A stretch of DNA of 64,000 nucleotides from Peromyscus leucopus (lineage: Eukaryota; Chordata; Mammalia; Rodentia; Cricetidae), in assembly GCF_004664715.2 (NCBI RefSeq), contig NC_051068.1, positions 16,557,798-16,621,797 on the forward strand, given 5' to 3'. The notes under the pieces are model-generated. The model worked only from the letters and a program-made list of their open reading frames with translations. It made no database searches and was not told where the DNA came from. Positions 22,430 to 34,827 of the stretch are shown piece after piece. Position numbers and translations under genes: made by a program. Within the stretch, counting starts at the first letter, position 1, and every line of letters begins with the position of its first letter.

Positions 22430-24177
22430 GGGCCTTTCCCAGATTGTTTTCAAGTGTTTAGTGCTAATGACTGTTTCCAGATGGCCGTGTCGCAGATGCA
22501 GTTTTGTACTATGTCAAAGCCTCTGGAAACAGTTTCGTTTCCAAGCCCAGCCTGTAACTTGCAAGAGACTTGCTAGGTGCAGGGTGACTAAAGTGACGCC
22601 GGAAAAGCAGCCGGTGCCATTCTTAGGTTCGCTGGTATGGGAGGGAGGCGCCCGCAGGGCCTGCCGATGAGGCAATAGGACAGAGGCGTCCTAGTCACGG
22701 GTGTTCTAGAAGGAAACGTCAGGATCAGGTCTTGAGAAAGAAGAAGCCGATCACGTGGAGAAGGAATGTGATTGTGCAGGGCTTGTAATTTGCTGTGCGC
22801 CACATGCTTAGTCTGGTCCTGACAAGGTCCGGTAGATTGATGGTTTTCTGGCAAAGGAGACAAAACTGCCTGCCACCCTTCCCATGGCCATACCCCTGTC
22901 CCATTGCCTTCCTCTTCATGACCTCGGTGGAATCCCTTCTCCAGGGACCTAGCCGCTCCTCATAGCCTCCATTTCAGCACCTCTACCAGGGTATTGTTCT
23001 GTTGTTGTTGTTGGGTTGATTTTTTTTTTCTATAGACTACTTTTGTTTTGTTTTGTTCTTTTCCTAGACTCAGGTGACCCTCCCGCCTGACTCTTAAAGG
23101 ACTGCAATGATGTGGATGCACCCATTTCCCTGTGCCCCACCCCTGAGCATTCCTTTAAGACCCACGTCTCCTCGGTCACTCATACTTGTCTATTTTCTGA
23201 CCACAAATAATAGCATCTCCTTCTATCTGACCTAGGCATTCTTTTTCCCACCCACATCTACTCAACTGCATTTTCCTCCTTTCACTTTCTACTCTGGAGT
23301 TAGAACCAGAGGAGCATGTTTAACAATGTTGATGTAGAAAGAACTATGCCTTGCGGTGGGTAGTAAATAGTGCTCTGCCCTGCAGTCAACTAGTAAAGCA
23401 TGAATTAGTAGACCCAGAATCTTGATCTTCCCCAGCAATTGTTTCTTTTACTTCCAGTTACAACTAGTTTATTCACCCCAGATAGCTCTAAGCCTTCATT
23501 TGGAAAGAGCAAGCCGATTTTCCATATTCAATATATCCAATATGGTGAGTCCTATATAGAAAATAATGCAGAGCTCGTGGATGAGAGATTATTCCTGAAG
23601 CAGGTCTGGAAGATTTTCCGACTAAAGGAAAAGCCTGAATTAATACGATTAAGTGTGCTGAGCACCTGGGAAGCGTGCATTAGACGGCCCATCTTAAAAT
23701 TCTAAACATAGCACACATATAGACACTGAGGAAACAGCATGCTGTGAAAGAATGCACGAGATGATGTAATAAAGTTGTCTTATAAGCAACAGAATTTTAT
23801 TTCTCAGCTCTCTGAAAGCTGGAAAATTCAAGATCGAGGCTCTGCAGATTCAGGGTCTAGTGTGACTCTGCTTCCTGGGAGAACATCATCTTACTCCTGA
23901 CATGGAACAAGATGCTCACAAGCTGCTTGGGGTCTCATTTATAAGGGCAGTAATCTCAATCATGAAGTGAAATCTTCATAATTTAATTGCTTCTTAAAGG
24001 TAATCCTATGACCTTGGAAGCTGGGTTCTCAACATATCAATCTGGGAGTGATACATCAGATCACAACAAGCCTAAATACATTTTCAGAATGTTGTCTGGC
24101 ACCACCATGCTAATAGCCTGTATATGTGTTGTCCAAGGACTTAAAGTCTCCAGAGATTTACAATATTAGATGTCCTT
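22430..24177. other. Anxa5 upstream region, no gene seen
   Basis: Mostly unique-looking sequence just outside the CpG island. An 88-codon open frame at 23439-23705 has no recognisable similarity and no promoter or splice context, so I do not call it. Confidence 0.5.
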
Positions 24178-24757
24178 CCAGTGGTGCCTAGACCAGTTGT
24201 CATCAGAGAGGCTTCATCCAGAAACTGATGGAAACAGAGACAGAGACCCACAGCCAGACATTAGGTTGAGCTCGGGGAATCCTGTTGAAGAAAGGGAGGA
24301 AGGGTTGTAAGAACTAGAGGGGTCAAGGACTTCACAAGAAAACCCATAGAATCAATTAACCTGGGCTCACAGGGTCTGAATTGACAGCCAAGGAGCCTGC
24401 ATGGGACTGCCATAGGCTCTCTGCATATATGGAACAGTTGTGTAGCTTGGTCCTCTTGTGGGACTCCTAACAGTGGGAGCAGGGACTGTCTCCGACTCTT
24501 TGGCTGGCTTTTGGGACCCTAATTCTCACACTGGGTTGCCTTGCTCAGCCTTAATACATAGGGAGGTGCTTAGTCTTACTACAACTTGATATGCCATGTT
24601 TTGTTGATCTCCATGGGAAGCCTGCCCTTTTCTGAACAGAAATGGAGGAATAGATAGATGAGGGTGAGGGCAGAAGGATGGAAAGGGACTGGGAGGAGAG
24701 GAGGGAGGGGAAACTGAAGTTGGGATATAAAATTAACTAATTAATTAATTGAAACAA
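24178..24757 (+). mobile_element. L1 3' end (rodent LINE-1 3' UTR)
   Basis: Contains the rodent L1 3' UTR phrases 'agaactagaggggtcaagga', 'tgtgtagcttggtcctcttg', 'caacttgatatgccatg' and the G-rich 'ggaggagaggagggaggggaa', then an A/T tail (ttaactaattaattaatt). It is a 5'-truncated copy of about 580 bp. Confidence 0.88.
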
Positions 24758-24854
24758 CAAACAGGAGACTAGAATGTGATGCATCTTGGATAAGTACTTA
24801 CAATATTTCCTAGGAATCTTTCAGAAAGAATGTTTGACCTTTAGAAGTCCAGCC

Positions 24855-25080
24855 AGGCCTGGGGGTGCAGGCCTGTCGTTGTAGCTACTTAGGAAGCTCA
24901 GGCAGGAAAATCAAAAGTTCAAAGTCAATCTGGTCTACAGAGTGAGTTCAAAGTCAGCCTGGGAAATTTAGTGGGATCTTGTTTTAAAATCAAAAGTAAA
25001 GTGAGGAATGGAAACGTAGCTCGGTGATGAGAGTGGCTTGCCTGGTGTGCACAAAGCCCTAGATTTAACCATAGTGCTGC
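24855..25080 (+). mobile_element. B4 SINE
   Basis: A B1 half (gcctgggggtgcaggcctgtc) followed by an ID half (atggaaacgtagctcggtgat...cctagatttaaccatagtgctg). Further decayed sequence up to 25500 may be a MaLR remnant. Confidence 0.7.
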
Positions 25081-25834
25081 AAATAGAGAAATATACAAAT
25101 AAATCCCATAAAATAGGCAATACAAGTATGTAAAATAATCTACAAAAAAATACTTAGAAAAGGACAAAGGTCCTGTCTGAATCTTGAACACCTGCCACAG
25201 TGCCAGCACTCGGTGGAAGTGACATTGGTGTGGCTATGACTAGACACCTGACAGAAATGGCTTAGCAGAGGAAGAGCTTCTTTCAGTTCACAGTTTTGGA
25301 GGGTTTGGCCAACACTCTGGACAGAATGTCATGTCAGCAGAAGTGTGTGGTAAAGGAACTTCTTCACTTCATGATGGGCAGGGCAGAGAGCTGGAACGCA
25401 GACCAGATATCATCTTCAAGGCAGCACCCAATGAAACCCCACCTCCTAAAGTTTCTGTAATCTCCCAAAATGGCACCACCAGCTGAGAACCATTAAACCC
25501 AGAAGCCTATGCTAGATATTTCATGTTTAAACTATACTAGTAAATTGATGCATGACTTCAGTGTAGAATGGGGTTTTGAGTTAGTGTTCTTCAACAAGAC
25601 TGCTGTTTAACATAAACTGCTGGTATCCAGAATGATCAAAAGGTATCACATGAATTCAAAATAAACTTTGAGAGAATGTTCCTAGCAGAACAGATGTATT
25701 CTCAGATAGAGTCTGAATTTGGGGGACAACTCATTCCCGATTCAACTAAAATTTTGTCTTATGATCTTATTAGTATATGACCTTGGACAGTGACTTGATT
25801 TTTGTACCATTTTGTTTTGTTTGTTTGGTTTTAG

Positions 25835-25980
25835 TTTTTTAAAACAGGGTTTCTCTGTATAGCCCTGGCTGTCCTAGAACTCACTATGGTAGACCAGACT
25901 GGCCTCAAACTCAGAGATCCACCTGCCTCTGTCTCCTGAGTGCTAAAATTAAAGGCATGTGCCACCACCACTTGGTTTTG
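25835..25980 (-). mobile_element. B1 SINE
   Basis: Reverse B1: 'aaaacagggtttctctgtatagccc...cagagatccacctgcctctgtc...gccaccacca'. Confidence 0.88.
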
Positions 25981-25989
25981 ATCTTTCTT

Positions 25990-28110
25990 TATTTGGTATG
26001 GTGACTCAGATTGCATGAGCTGCCTTGTTCAATTCCTAAAATAACAGAGTGACTGATTTCAATTTCTCATGCCTCTTTCTCCCTCCAAAAAACTGTTGCT
26101 ACCAACCCCAACCCTCATTCTCCTGTCGATGATTCAATCTCCACCCATCCCACTCAAAAAAAGAAAATGCAGTCCCCACCCTTCCCACTCAAAAATGAAA
26201 ATACATCTCTCTAAATCCATTCATGGCTCTACAGCTGTGAGCCTAGCTACCAGCTACCACACATCCATGGCACCCAAACACCCCAGCTCATTTCAGCTTC
26301 TGGGGCCTGTTTGATGGTCTTCTTAACATTATTATGATTCACACATTGCTCATTCATTCATAAATCTATTGTGTGCCTTGCCATTGACACTGAGATCACA
26401 GGGGTGGGAGGAAAGGTTCACGGAATCCAGCTAGCTAGCACTTGGCCTGACAGGGTGAGATAACAGCAGTATTCTGTTCAATAAGCTGCTGGGGAGTGAG
26501 GGAAGTCAGTGAGGAAAAGGTCCTCATGGGGATTCGAAGGTTTACGTGTTAACCTAACTGGGCTCCAGAGTACCCAGATGTCTGCATATATGTTGCTTCT
26601 CATCATGTCCAGGAGGTTATTTCTGCAACAGACTGGCATTGAATCTGCAAACTGAGTAAAGCAGACTCTCCTCCCTGATAGGCCTAACCCTATTTGTTAA
26701 GAACAAAGGGCCAGGAGGACCTGGTTCATTTTTTCATGACAGCTGGGGTAATCTTCTGCCCACTGTACTTCAGGTTCAGGCCTTCTGGCTTGAATTTGAA
26801 TCTACCCATCCTCTTTTGTGCTCTCCCACCAGCCTACCTTGGTCTACTGTGTACAGATGGCAGATGGTACACCCCCTAGCCTCCCCAGTCACATGAACAA
26901 TTTCTTATCAGTCTCATTGTGTATGTGTATACACATATGTATTTCACTGGTCCTATTTTTCAAATGAATACAAAAGGGAAAAAACAGCTTGTTGCTACTA
27001 TGTGAGATCTTTCCATTCACAATAACCAGTTCTCGAACTCTTCTGATACTAACTATATAAGCTTCAATTTAATTTTGACTCTACCTGGGGTAAAGGTCTA
27101 CCTGATAGACTATGGGCTTAGTCTCACAAGACCATGCTCATTTCAGACACCCACTGTGAGTCCTGAGTTGTAGTCTGCACTTTAAAAAAAAAAAAAGAAA
27201 TTTAAGTTTTTACTCTGTGAGTGTGTTGCTTACATGTATGTACGTATACCATGTGCATGGCTTGTGCCAAAGTAGGTCAGAACAGTGTGTCACATTCCCT
27301 GGGACTGAAGCTGGTGTTAGAGATGGTCACGAGTCACTCTATGGAAATCCGGTCTTCTGCAAAAGCAGCAAGTGCTCTTAACTGCTGAGCCAAATTCTCA
27401 GCCCCTTCATCTGCATTTCTGAAGGATGGTTATAGAACAGGTTTCCCAGAGCCTCTTCCCTGGGTGTCATCCGTAATTGACCAAAATGATTCACAAGATT
27501 GAGTAAGACATTTACATATGCTTATCAATTCATTATAAAAGCTATTACAAAAGATTCAGATGAAGAGGGCTATGGGACAGGCACAGAGCTAACAGACCTC
27601 AGCCCCACCATCTGTGTGTGCTGGCAGCTTGCTAAGGAGTGGGACCACAGGGATAATCATTCCAACCATTTCCACTTTAGAAACACACTGTACATTTATG
27701 AGCGAGAAGTGTGTGTGTTGGGCCATCCCCGAAAGAGGATGCTTTAGGGCCAGCATTTTCGATGGGCAAAGGGAAGTCTTTTCCTTGCCCTGCTGCTGCT
27801 GTTCTGGTACCTCAAGCATGACACTTGATTCCCAGTGGTGCTCCCGTCTGTTAAGGAGCCACCCTGTTGGGCAATCCTATCTTAGTGCTTTGACTGCAAC
27901 TCATGGAAACCCTGAGTCACCCAACCCAGAAAGCCTGCTCTGGATTCCTGACCCATAGATATGGTGAGATTCTCTCGCCTTCGTGGTAATCTGTTACAAA
28001 GCCATAGCTAACATTCAAACAGTGTCAGAGGTCAACAGGACAGAAATTCCAGGGCCAACTTCCAAGGTCATGGTATTCAGTCTTTGTGGATTTTGAATGA
28101 TATCCATGAC
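25990..28110. other. Intergenic, no gene seen
   Basis: Apart from a B3 at 27180-27405 nothing is recognised. The pyrimidine-rich segment 26060-26290 gives an open frame without any domain. Confidence 0.5.
27180..27405 (-). mobile_element. B3 SINE
   Basis: Poly-A-like start, then 'gcacattccctgggactgaagc'-like sequence and 'gtgctcttaactgctgagccaaattctcagcccc' identify a reverse B3. Confidence 0.7.
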
Positions 28111-28112
28111 CT

Positions 28113-28152
<40 letters not shown>
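28111..28152. repeat. Long poly-T run (about 42)
   Basis: An uninterrupted T run directly upstream of the LTR-like sequence at 28260. Confidence 0.95.
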
Positions 28153-28154
<2 letters not shown>

Positions 28155-28259
28155 TTCTCCCCCTTCACTTTGAAATAAGGTTTAAAAATTATGCTGAAGA
28201 ATATTTTGAATGGGTTTCCTGGGTCTAGTGTGAAGGTCTAGACTTGACTTTACAGGCTC

Positions 28260-28758
28260 TATCTTAGGGAAAGGGCCACCATCTCAGACTACCTGTGTAC
28301 TCATTTCCAGGAAGGACCTCAGGAATATGCCATGACAACTCGAACAGATACAGAGCAGTATCCTCCTGCAGACATCCTGTCTGCAGTTTATGGCCCTTGA
28401 AGATATCTAGATAATTCTGCTGAGTAGTCCAGATAATCCTGTTCAATGGGTTGTGGTTCCCTGCCAAAAGTCAAACCCAATGGTTTCAAATGTGGTTTCG
28501 CACCCAAAGTCTAGAGCAATAGTTTCAAAAAAATCACCATGCCCCATATGCCTTCTACCCAATCCCAAGCATGTAATTCCTGGCTTGAGGTTTTTCCCTA
28601 TAAAAACCCTCTACACCTGGGCTCATGGCCGCTGCCACATTTCCTTCCATCTGCCACGCGGTGGCACAGGCTGAACCTGAATAAAAGGACCCTGATGTGC
28701 TTGCATCGGAAACCGGCTCCTTGGTGGTCTCTGGGGGTTTCTAGAAACGTGTACAACA
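28260..28758 (+). mobile_element. Class I-type LTR, plus strand
   Basis: Contains TATAAAAACC at 28599, AATAAAAGG at 28680 about 80 bp later, and a U5 (ccggctccttggtggtctctgggggtt) ending near tacaaca at 28758. This spacing is that of U3-R-U5. No TG start could be fixed, so the left boundary is approximate. The open frames here are not genes. Confidence 0.6.
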
Positions 28759-28759
28759 C

Positions 28760-30871
28760 TAGCTTGAGTGGGTCATCTGGGAATAGCTTAAGTGGATTGT
28801 CTGATTGATGCTCACAGAGTGATATGCAAAGAACAGTTCTAAATTCCTATCACCACTTCCATGGCTTTACAGACTGGCATGGGAATCCAAGTTCTTACCT
28901 TTCTAGACTCCATCCATGCCCTGGAGTCTATCAGAATCTCTAGGAAACAAATCAAGAATTCTACGTCACATTTTTATGATCTGCCGGGCCCTGGTTTTGA
29001 TCTTCTGCACTGGAAGAAGGCAGGGGTGAGTGGGTGAATAATATGTAGTTGATTCTTATTCAGTAGCTAAAAAGCATAATAACATGAAATAATCTCAAAA
29101 AACAGTTGAACCAAAGGAATGAGACATAGGAAGGAAGGATCCATTCTGTTTCCATGATGAAGTTTAGGAACAGGAAACCTACCTTCTGGTGATGAGTCGG
29201 GAAGCTTCTAGAATTATTTTAGGGGAGAACCTTTCAGTTTACTAAAAGCAGGAGAGAGGGCAGTTTTTGAGGTGATGGAAAGTTTATGGACCTTAATATA
29301 ATCACAAAAGAGAATATGTTTTCAGAATTTACTAGTTAATAAACTTCTGTTCACTTCAATAGATGTGTATGAATAGACAATGTAAAATAGTTTACAATTC
29401 CCAAATTAAAACATATTTTAAAAACTGAGCCTTCAGAACTCACTAGTTAAGCAAAACCACTATTTCTAAATACTGTGAGCCCTTGGGAAGGGCAGGCTGC
29501 TGGCAGTGGATCTGAGCTACATTCTTCTTGCCTCCCCCTTCTCCTGGCCAAACTCAGGCTGCATAGGAAGAGGCCCTCGAGGTTAGGAAAGGCTCAGCAG
29601 GGCAGAATAGAGGACACAACCACAGTGGCCTGCAGGAGTCAGCCGGTTCCAGAGTGACTCATCGTCCAGGAATGCCAGGAGGCCACCCGAGGAGGGAAAC
29701 TGAAGAGGAAAAGCATGCTAACAAAGCCCTCCCAGTTCTAGTCTGAGGCATCTCAAGGGACACATGTGCTGCAGCTCTAACAGAGGGGGACGGTCATGTT
29801 AGCTAGAGAGGTGGCCTGGGGAGCGAGTGAAAGCCAATGAGGTGTCCTAGGACAACTGCACTGAGGACAGAAAAGGGAAAAGCAGTAGCTCAAGGAGGCT
29901 CTATGCCAGCTGGGCTTACAGGGCACGAGTCTGCCATGCAGCATTTCTAATCAAGTTGAAGACCTTTCTGTGGGCCCCTAGGTCTGAGAACCGTCCTCCA
30001 TGGCAAGCCCTACTGCTGGCTAAATTAAATAGCTGTACCTCGTAAAGGGCTCCTAGTGAGGAAGCTGAGTCTACCTGCTCACAGTTTTTTCATCATTCTC
30101 AAGACTTTCATTGACATCTGCGACTTTCTTATCTCTAAACTTTCCCCTAAAAAAATCCCTTCCAACTCTTCAAAATTCACTGGGAAACCTGTGTAGGAAC
30201 CTTTCCCTGGAGACATCTTGTTCCTGTCCTGCCACCTCCTCCCAGCTGAGGTTTCCAGATCCAGCAGCACCTTGGCTCATGCAGTCTGGACAAGTGCTCC
30301 CCTACTCAGAAGTTCCCCAGCCTGGACAAGTGCTGGCCTACTCAGAAGTTCCCCAGCTCGTGGATCCTATTCTCTTTTTTGTGGTGCATTTGTTGACTTT
30401 GTAGAGTCCATTCTCCAGCATTTTCCTGAAAGAGATTCAAAGGATGGTAAATGTTTTAAACTTGTGTCTCTAGAATGTCTTGAACCCACCTTTATTGCTT
30501 TCTAGGAAACCAGGCTTGAAGTCATTTTCCACCTGGGTGGTAAGGGGAGGTGGTGAGAAGTCTGGGCTGCCCAGGCTCTTGCTCTCTTTAATCTCCAGAA
30601 CTTCTCAGGATCTTTTCTTTAGCTTCAAGATTGGAAAGTTTCACACAGCACCCAGGAGCAACTTTTTAAATATTTCTCTGAAACTATCTTTCTTTTTTTT
30701 TATATTTTCTGAAACTCCTATCAGTGTTAGGCTTCTTGAATCCTAATATTTCCCTTGTTGATTTTCTGAATGATTTCCTTAATTTTATCCTCTAAACACT
30801 CTAAACATTCTCCTGAAATGTTCTGTTACATTTAACATCAGAAAGTAAAGCGTGATAGAAATTCCTAACAC
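28760..30871. other. Intergenic, no gene seen
   Basis: Unique-looking sequence with the 36-bp tandem duplication at 30286. Small open frames between 29475 and 30746 are unsupported. Confidence 0.5.
30286..30357. repeat. 36-bp tandem duplication
   Basis: Two units ctggacaagtgct..cctactcagaagttccccagc differ at two or three positions. Confidence 0.95.
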
Positions 30872-31256
30872 ACCCCCACGGTTGGGCATGGTCACGCATG
30901 CCCGGCGGGACACTTAGTCATTTCTGCCTAGTCATTTCCAGGTCAAACGTCCTGTGTGACCCATGACCCCATGGCTGCGTGGTTGCTTAAAGCATGCAGG
31001 GCAACCATGTGATCTATTCACATGCGTGGAATAGCCATGTGGGCCTGTGTGCGCAGGCATGGGTTAGCCTTTATAAGATGGTGCCATGTCTTTTCCCCAC
31101 CCCACCCACCCACCCCCGTCCCCTTCACACACTTGTCTTTCCACAGGCCTGATCACATCTATCCTTCTCTCCTCGTCTTAATAAAACTTGTCAGTAGATT
31201 CTGTCGTGCTTTGTGACTTTTCCTCACAGGGGAAAAGAGCACTGCTAAAACCAACA
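30872..31256 (+). mobile_element. LTR-like element, plus strand
   Basis: Contains a TATA-like TTTATAAG at 31070, CCACCC-rich sequence after it, AATAAAAC at 31180 and a short tail ending near ccaacaa. The layout recalls a class II (IAP-like) LTR but the resemblance is weak. Confidence 0.4.
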
Positions 31257-31796
31257 ACGAGTTAGTCTCTGCACAGCTTTGTACCCCACCTGCCTCTCAT
31301 TTCCCCCAGACGCATCTCTGCTTACCCACACAAAGTTATTACACTGCTTTCAAGTATTTATTTTATTTGTTATATTCACCAAGATATACATTCAGTTTGC
31401 ATGTCTGATGACTCATGCCTGTCTGCCCACATTTAAAAGTAAAAACTATGAGCGGCAATACCTTCCTGTGATATCAGCTCTCAGATGAAGTTTGAGATCA
31501 GCCTAGGCTACATAGCAAGACCCTGTCTCAAAAAACAAACAAATAGACAAACAATAGGGAAAGAGGCTGGGACACACCCCTGAGAGTGAGCTGGGCAGTT
31601 TTACTATTAGATTCTTCTGGTTTTGCTTCCAGACAGCTTCCCCCGGAGGGCTCAGCTGTGCTCCCATCTAGAATGTAAAAGTTCAGCCGCTAATTCACAG
31701 GCATGCAATAAATCCTCTTAGTCAACCCTTGCTCTAACATCTCTAAACTATTCCTGGGTTCCCTTGTTTCAGCCTTCCTGGTTCCAACTGTGGTTT

Positions 31797-32352
31797 TGTT
31801 GTGTCCAGATCGTGACCCCCAGAGAGACCACCAAAGACGAGCATGCCGGAATGCAAAAGCAAGGTTTAATTCTGGATATCCAAAAGCAATACAAGCCTAG
31901 GCAGGGACTTCGTCCAATACATCCAGCGCAGTGGAGGCTGGAGGAAGTGCCCCCTGTCTGCAAGCTCAGTTTTTAAAGGGAAAAGTCACAAGGTTACATC
32001 ATTTCGGTGTGCTAGTATGGATACAATTCTGATTGGCTCGCTTCTAGGGACTTCTAGAAATTACTTCTAAGGGAGTGGTTGCCCACTACCATTTCTCATT
32101 GGCTGCCCTCAGGTGGGGGCATTTCTGTGGTCAGTTACCCTGGAAACCAGGGAAAGGACATTCCATAGTCTGGCAGGCATTACCTCATGACTATCTTGTG
32201 ACTCTGTACTTTTACACTTCCTGGTTTCTGGAATCTGAACTGACTGGTTTCAGTAACTAATGGCCTATTCCCAAAAGGAGAAATCTTAGGCCTTATTTTT
32301 AGGGTGAAAGCATTTTGGTCTTATTTCTAAGATGGCTCATTTTGGTCTCACA
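31797..32352 (-). mobile_element. Gammaretrovirus-type 3' LTR with adjoining polypurine tract
   Basis: Read on the minus strand, the tract AGAAGGGGGAAA (complement of 32353-32364) precedes TGTGAGACC..., then CCAAT boxes (for example complement of 32034-32040), a TTTAAAAA TATA-like box (about 31970), ATTAAA polyadenylation signal (about 31865), a GGTGGTCTCTCTGGGGGTC U5 and the end ACACAACA. Length 556 bp. The polypurine tract marks it as a 3' LTR. No coding region is recognised upstream of it (32.37-33.2 kb). Confidence 0.75.
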
Positions 32353-32369
32353 TTTCCCCCTTCTCATGT

Positions 32370-33590
32370 GCCTAGTGGAACCCAACCATGGGTTTTGGAC
32401 AGTTAGCTCCTAAGTATCCCTCTCTAATAATGGCCATGTATAGTTAGCCATCTTGTCTCTATGCCAGAGAGTTTTCTTTTGACCCAGCAGTTTCAACTTC
32501 ATCTGCCTCATACCATTGGTTTTAAAACTAATCCACCTCATTTCCAGAATTCCACATATGTGTCATATCTATCCTCATGACTACACGCCTTGCTAGTTAT
32601 TGAAAGTCACTTTACTGTCACTGTTGATAATCTTGAAAGGAATGGTGATGAACATGAATTCCCACTGCAGTTTTTAATCTTAGACTCTTTCTCCATCTGT
32701 GTTTCTTATTGACTCTGGGGTAGGCTGAGGTGAGGACTCTAACTGTTCAGTCTACTGTCTAGTGCAAACCCTAACACAGATTAGGAGCTCGCTGAACATG
32801 TGAACACCCCAATCCAGTTCAGTTATGTTTACTGAACACTAACCAGGCTTGTGTTCCTCCAAAACATTTTACATCTTCCCATTTCATCTGCTCTCATATT
32901 CCTTTAGGAAACACATAGGGCTGTTCCTAGTTTGAGTGTCAAAAGCTTACATCTTAAGGGAAACTAAAAATCCTCATAGCATAAAGAAAACACTGAGGCC
33001 AAACACTGTGAGAGCATTGCTAGGCAAACTTGCACCACGCCTCTAAAAGCAGAACACTGACCCGAGGGACCTGAAGGACAGGCTACACTTATCCCTGAAC
33101 AGACAGCGAAGCCCTATGGGGACAAAGCCCATTAGCTAGTGTGTCTGGACAATGGGGAGCATTTTACAAACTGGGGCTAGACCTGGGGCCATGTGTGTAC
33201 AGGGTTAACATTCCTGCTAGGGCTGTGTGTGTACAGGGTTAACATTCCTGCTAGGCCACATGCAGTTTCTTCTCCTTAGACAGGGTCAGGAGCAGAACAT
33301 TTCCTTTGCATTCATGAATGAAAAGTACTCAGAGGAAGGCAAGACTCTAAAGGGAATACAGTTTATGAGGAGACAGGAAGTGCCCACACTGGGGTTCATC
33401 TTGGACAAATGGTCCCTCACCCCAGCCTCAATACTTTGCCACTTCATAAGCTTCTTGATGCCGATACACAGTCTAAGAATCCTATTTCTTGAGCTTAAGT
33501 TTCATTGCCCGTGTAAATTTAGGATTAAAGCCTTTAGTTATAAACATCATGTTTCCCCAATCTCTTTATCAGTTATTTTATTTTACTTTA
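32370..33590. other. Sequence upstream of the gammaretroviral 3' LTR
   Basis: On the minus strand this would be proviral interior, but no retroviral protein motif is legible. It contains the 34-bp tandem duplication. Confidence 0.4.
33192..33255. repeat. 34-bp tandem duplication
   Basis: The 30-bp core tgtgtgtacagggttaacat..tcctgctagg is repeated exactly at 33192 and 33226. Confidence 0.95.
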
Positions 33591-33750
33591 TTCTTTTCTT
33601 TTGAGATAGGGTCTCACTATGTAGCTCTGGTTAGCCTGGAATTCACTATGTAGACCAGGGTAGCCTCAAACTCTCAAACTTATGGTGATTCTTCTGCCTC
33701 TGTCTCCCTAGTGTTGGATTACAGATTTGAGCTATCATACCCAGCTTCAG
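33590..33750 (-). mobile_element. B1 SINE
   Basis: Reverse, diverged B1: 'ttgagatagggtctcactatgtagctctgg...cctctgtctccctagtg'. A partial forward copy occurs at 31480-31550 and another reverse one at 34990-35090. Confidence 0.75.
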
Positions 33751-33831
33751 CTTCACATACACTATGCAATATGATGGTTCTGATCACTAAGTAGTCATTT
33801 TAAAATCCATAGAAATTTGGCTGACAAGATG

Positions 33832-34166
33832 GCCTTCTTAGTTTCTATTGCTGTGAAGAGACACCACGACAATGGCAACTCTTATAAAGGAAACATTTCA
33901 TTGGGGCTGAGCTTACAGTCCAGAGGTTCAGTCCCTTATCATCATGCTGGGAAGCATGGTGATGTGCAGGCAGACACGGTGCTGGAAAGGAGCTGAGAGT
34001 TCTACATTTGGATGGGCAGGAAGCAAAGTGCCATACTGGCCAGGCTTGAGCTTCTGAGACCTCAAAGTCCACCCCTTAGTGAAACACTTCCTCCAACAAG
34101 GCCACATCTCCTAATGGGGCCACTCCCTATGGGTCTATGAGGTCTATTCTTTTTCAAACCACTACA
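33832..34166 (-). mobile_element. MT MaLR LTR
   Basis: In plus orientation it reads tttctattgctgtgaagagacaccacgac... to ...cttcctccaacaaggccacatctcctaatggggccactccctatggg...cactaca, the reverse complement of the rodent MT LTR. Confidence 0.85.
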
Positions 34167-34288
34167 ATGACTTAGCAGGTAAGGATGCTTGTTGCCAATT
34201 TTGACAATCTGAGTTTGATCTCTGGGACGCACAGAAAAGAACTGACTCCCACACTTTGTCATCTAATCTCTATACTTGTTTGACATGG

Positions 34289-34777
34289 TGTGTTAGGGTT
34301 CTCTAGAGTCACAGAACTTATAGAATAAAATCCCCCCTCTCCCATACATATATACATACATATATATGGAATCTATTGGAATGACTTGCAAGCTGCAGTC
34401 CAGCAATGGCTAGTTGTGAATGGAAAGTCTAAGATCTAGTAGTTGTGCAGTCCCATGAGGCGAGGTGTCTCAGCTGGCCTTCTGTATTTGCTGGAATCCC
34501 AAAGACGAAGGCTCCAATGCCAGTGAAGGAATGGATGTGCTGACATGGCGAGGGCAAGTAGGCAAGAATGAGCAATCCCTTTCTTCTTCCACTGTCCTCA
34601 CATACACTTCCATCAGAAGTTGTGGCCCAGACTAAAGGTGTGCCTCCCCCTCAAGATCCAGATTGAAGATATGTTGTCCTCCTGCCTCAAGACCCGGATC
34701 ACAAGTGTACCCTCCATTTCTGGATTGTAGTTCATTCCAGATATAGTCAAATTTAACAACCAAGAATGGCCATCACA
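34289..34777 (-). mobile_element. MaLR-type LTR (MT/MLT-like)
   Basis: TG...CA ends on the minus strand: tgtgatggccattcttggttg... to ...tctagagaaccctaacaca. The internal block 'ggaatggatgtgctgacatgg' is common to a rodent ERVL-MaLR LTR family that I cannot name exactly. A CA run follows at 34781. Confidence 0.6.
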
Positions 34778-34780
34778 CAT

Positions 34781-34781
34781 G

Positions 34782-34824
<43 letters not shown>
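34781..34824. repeat. (CA)n microsatellite
   Basis: About 21 CA units at the end of a MaLR LTR. Confidence 0.95.

Positions 34825-34827
<3 letters not shown>

Larger units (their letters stand above)
21400..22430. promoter_or_regulatory. Anxa5: CpG-island promoter of Anxa5
   Basis: A sharp block of CpG-dense, GC-rich sequence covers exons 1-2 of Anxa5 and about 500 bp upstream, in contrast to the AT-rich flanks. GC boxes (for example ggccccgccccc at 22073-22084) and no TATA box are consistent with a housekeeping-type start. Long open frames on both strands here are by-products of GC richness. A divergent non-coding transcript from the same island is known for the mouse locus as I recall it; the sequence alone does not prove one here. 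Confidence 0.8.

Noticed and set aside
21337..22461. 374-codon open frame on the plus strand across the Anxa5 CpG island (and several others on both strands)
   Set aside because: GC-rich promoter DNA lowers stop frequency; the translations are Pro/Arg/Ala-rich without any domain, and Anxa5 exons 1-2 lie antisense within it.
23439..23705. 88-codon open frame upstream of Anxa5
   Set aside because: No recognised similarity, AT-rich composition like the surroundings, and no promoter, splice or polyA context.
31797..32352. A target-site duplication for the gammaretroviral LTR
   Set aside because: Flanking bases (gttt / tttc) do not match as a 4-bp repeat, as expected if only the 3' end of a provirus is present.
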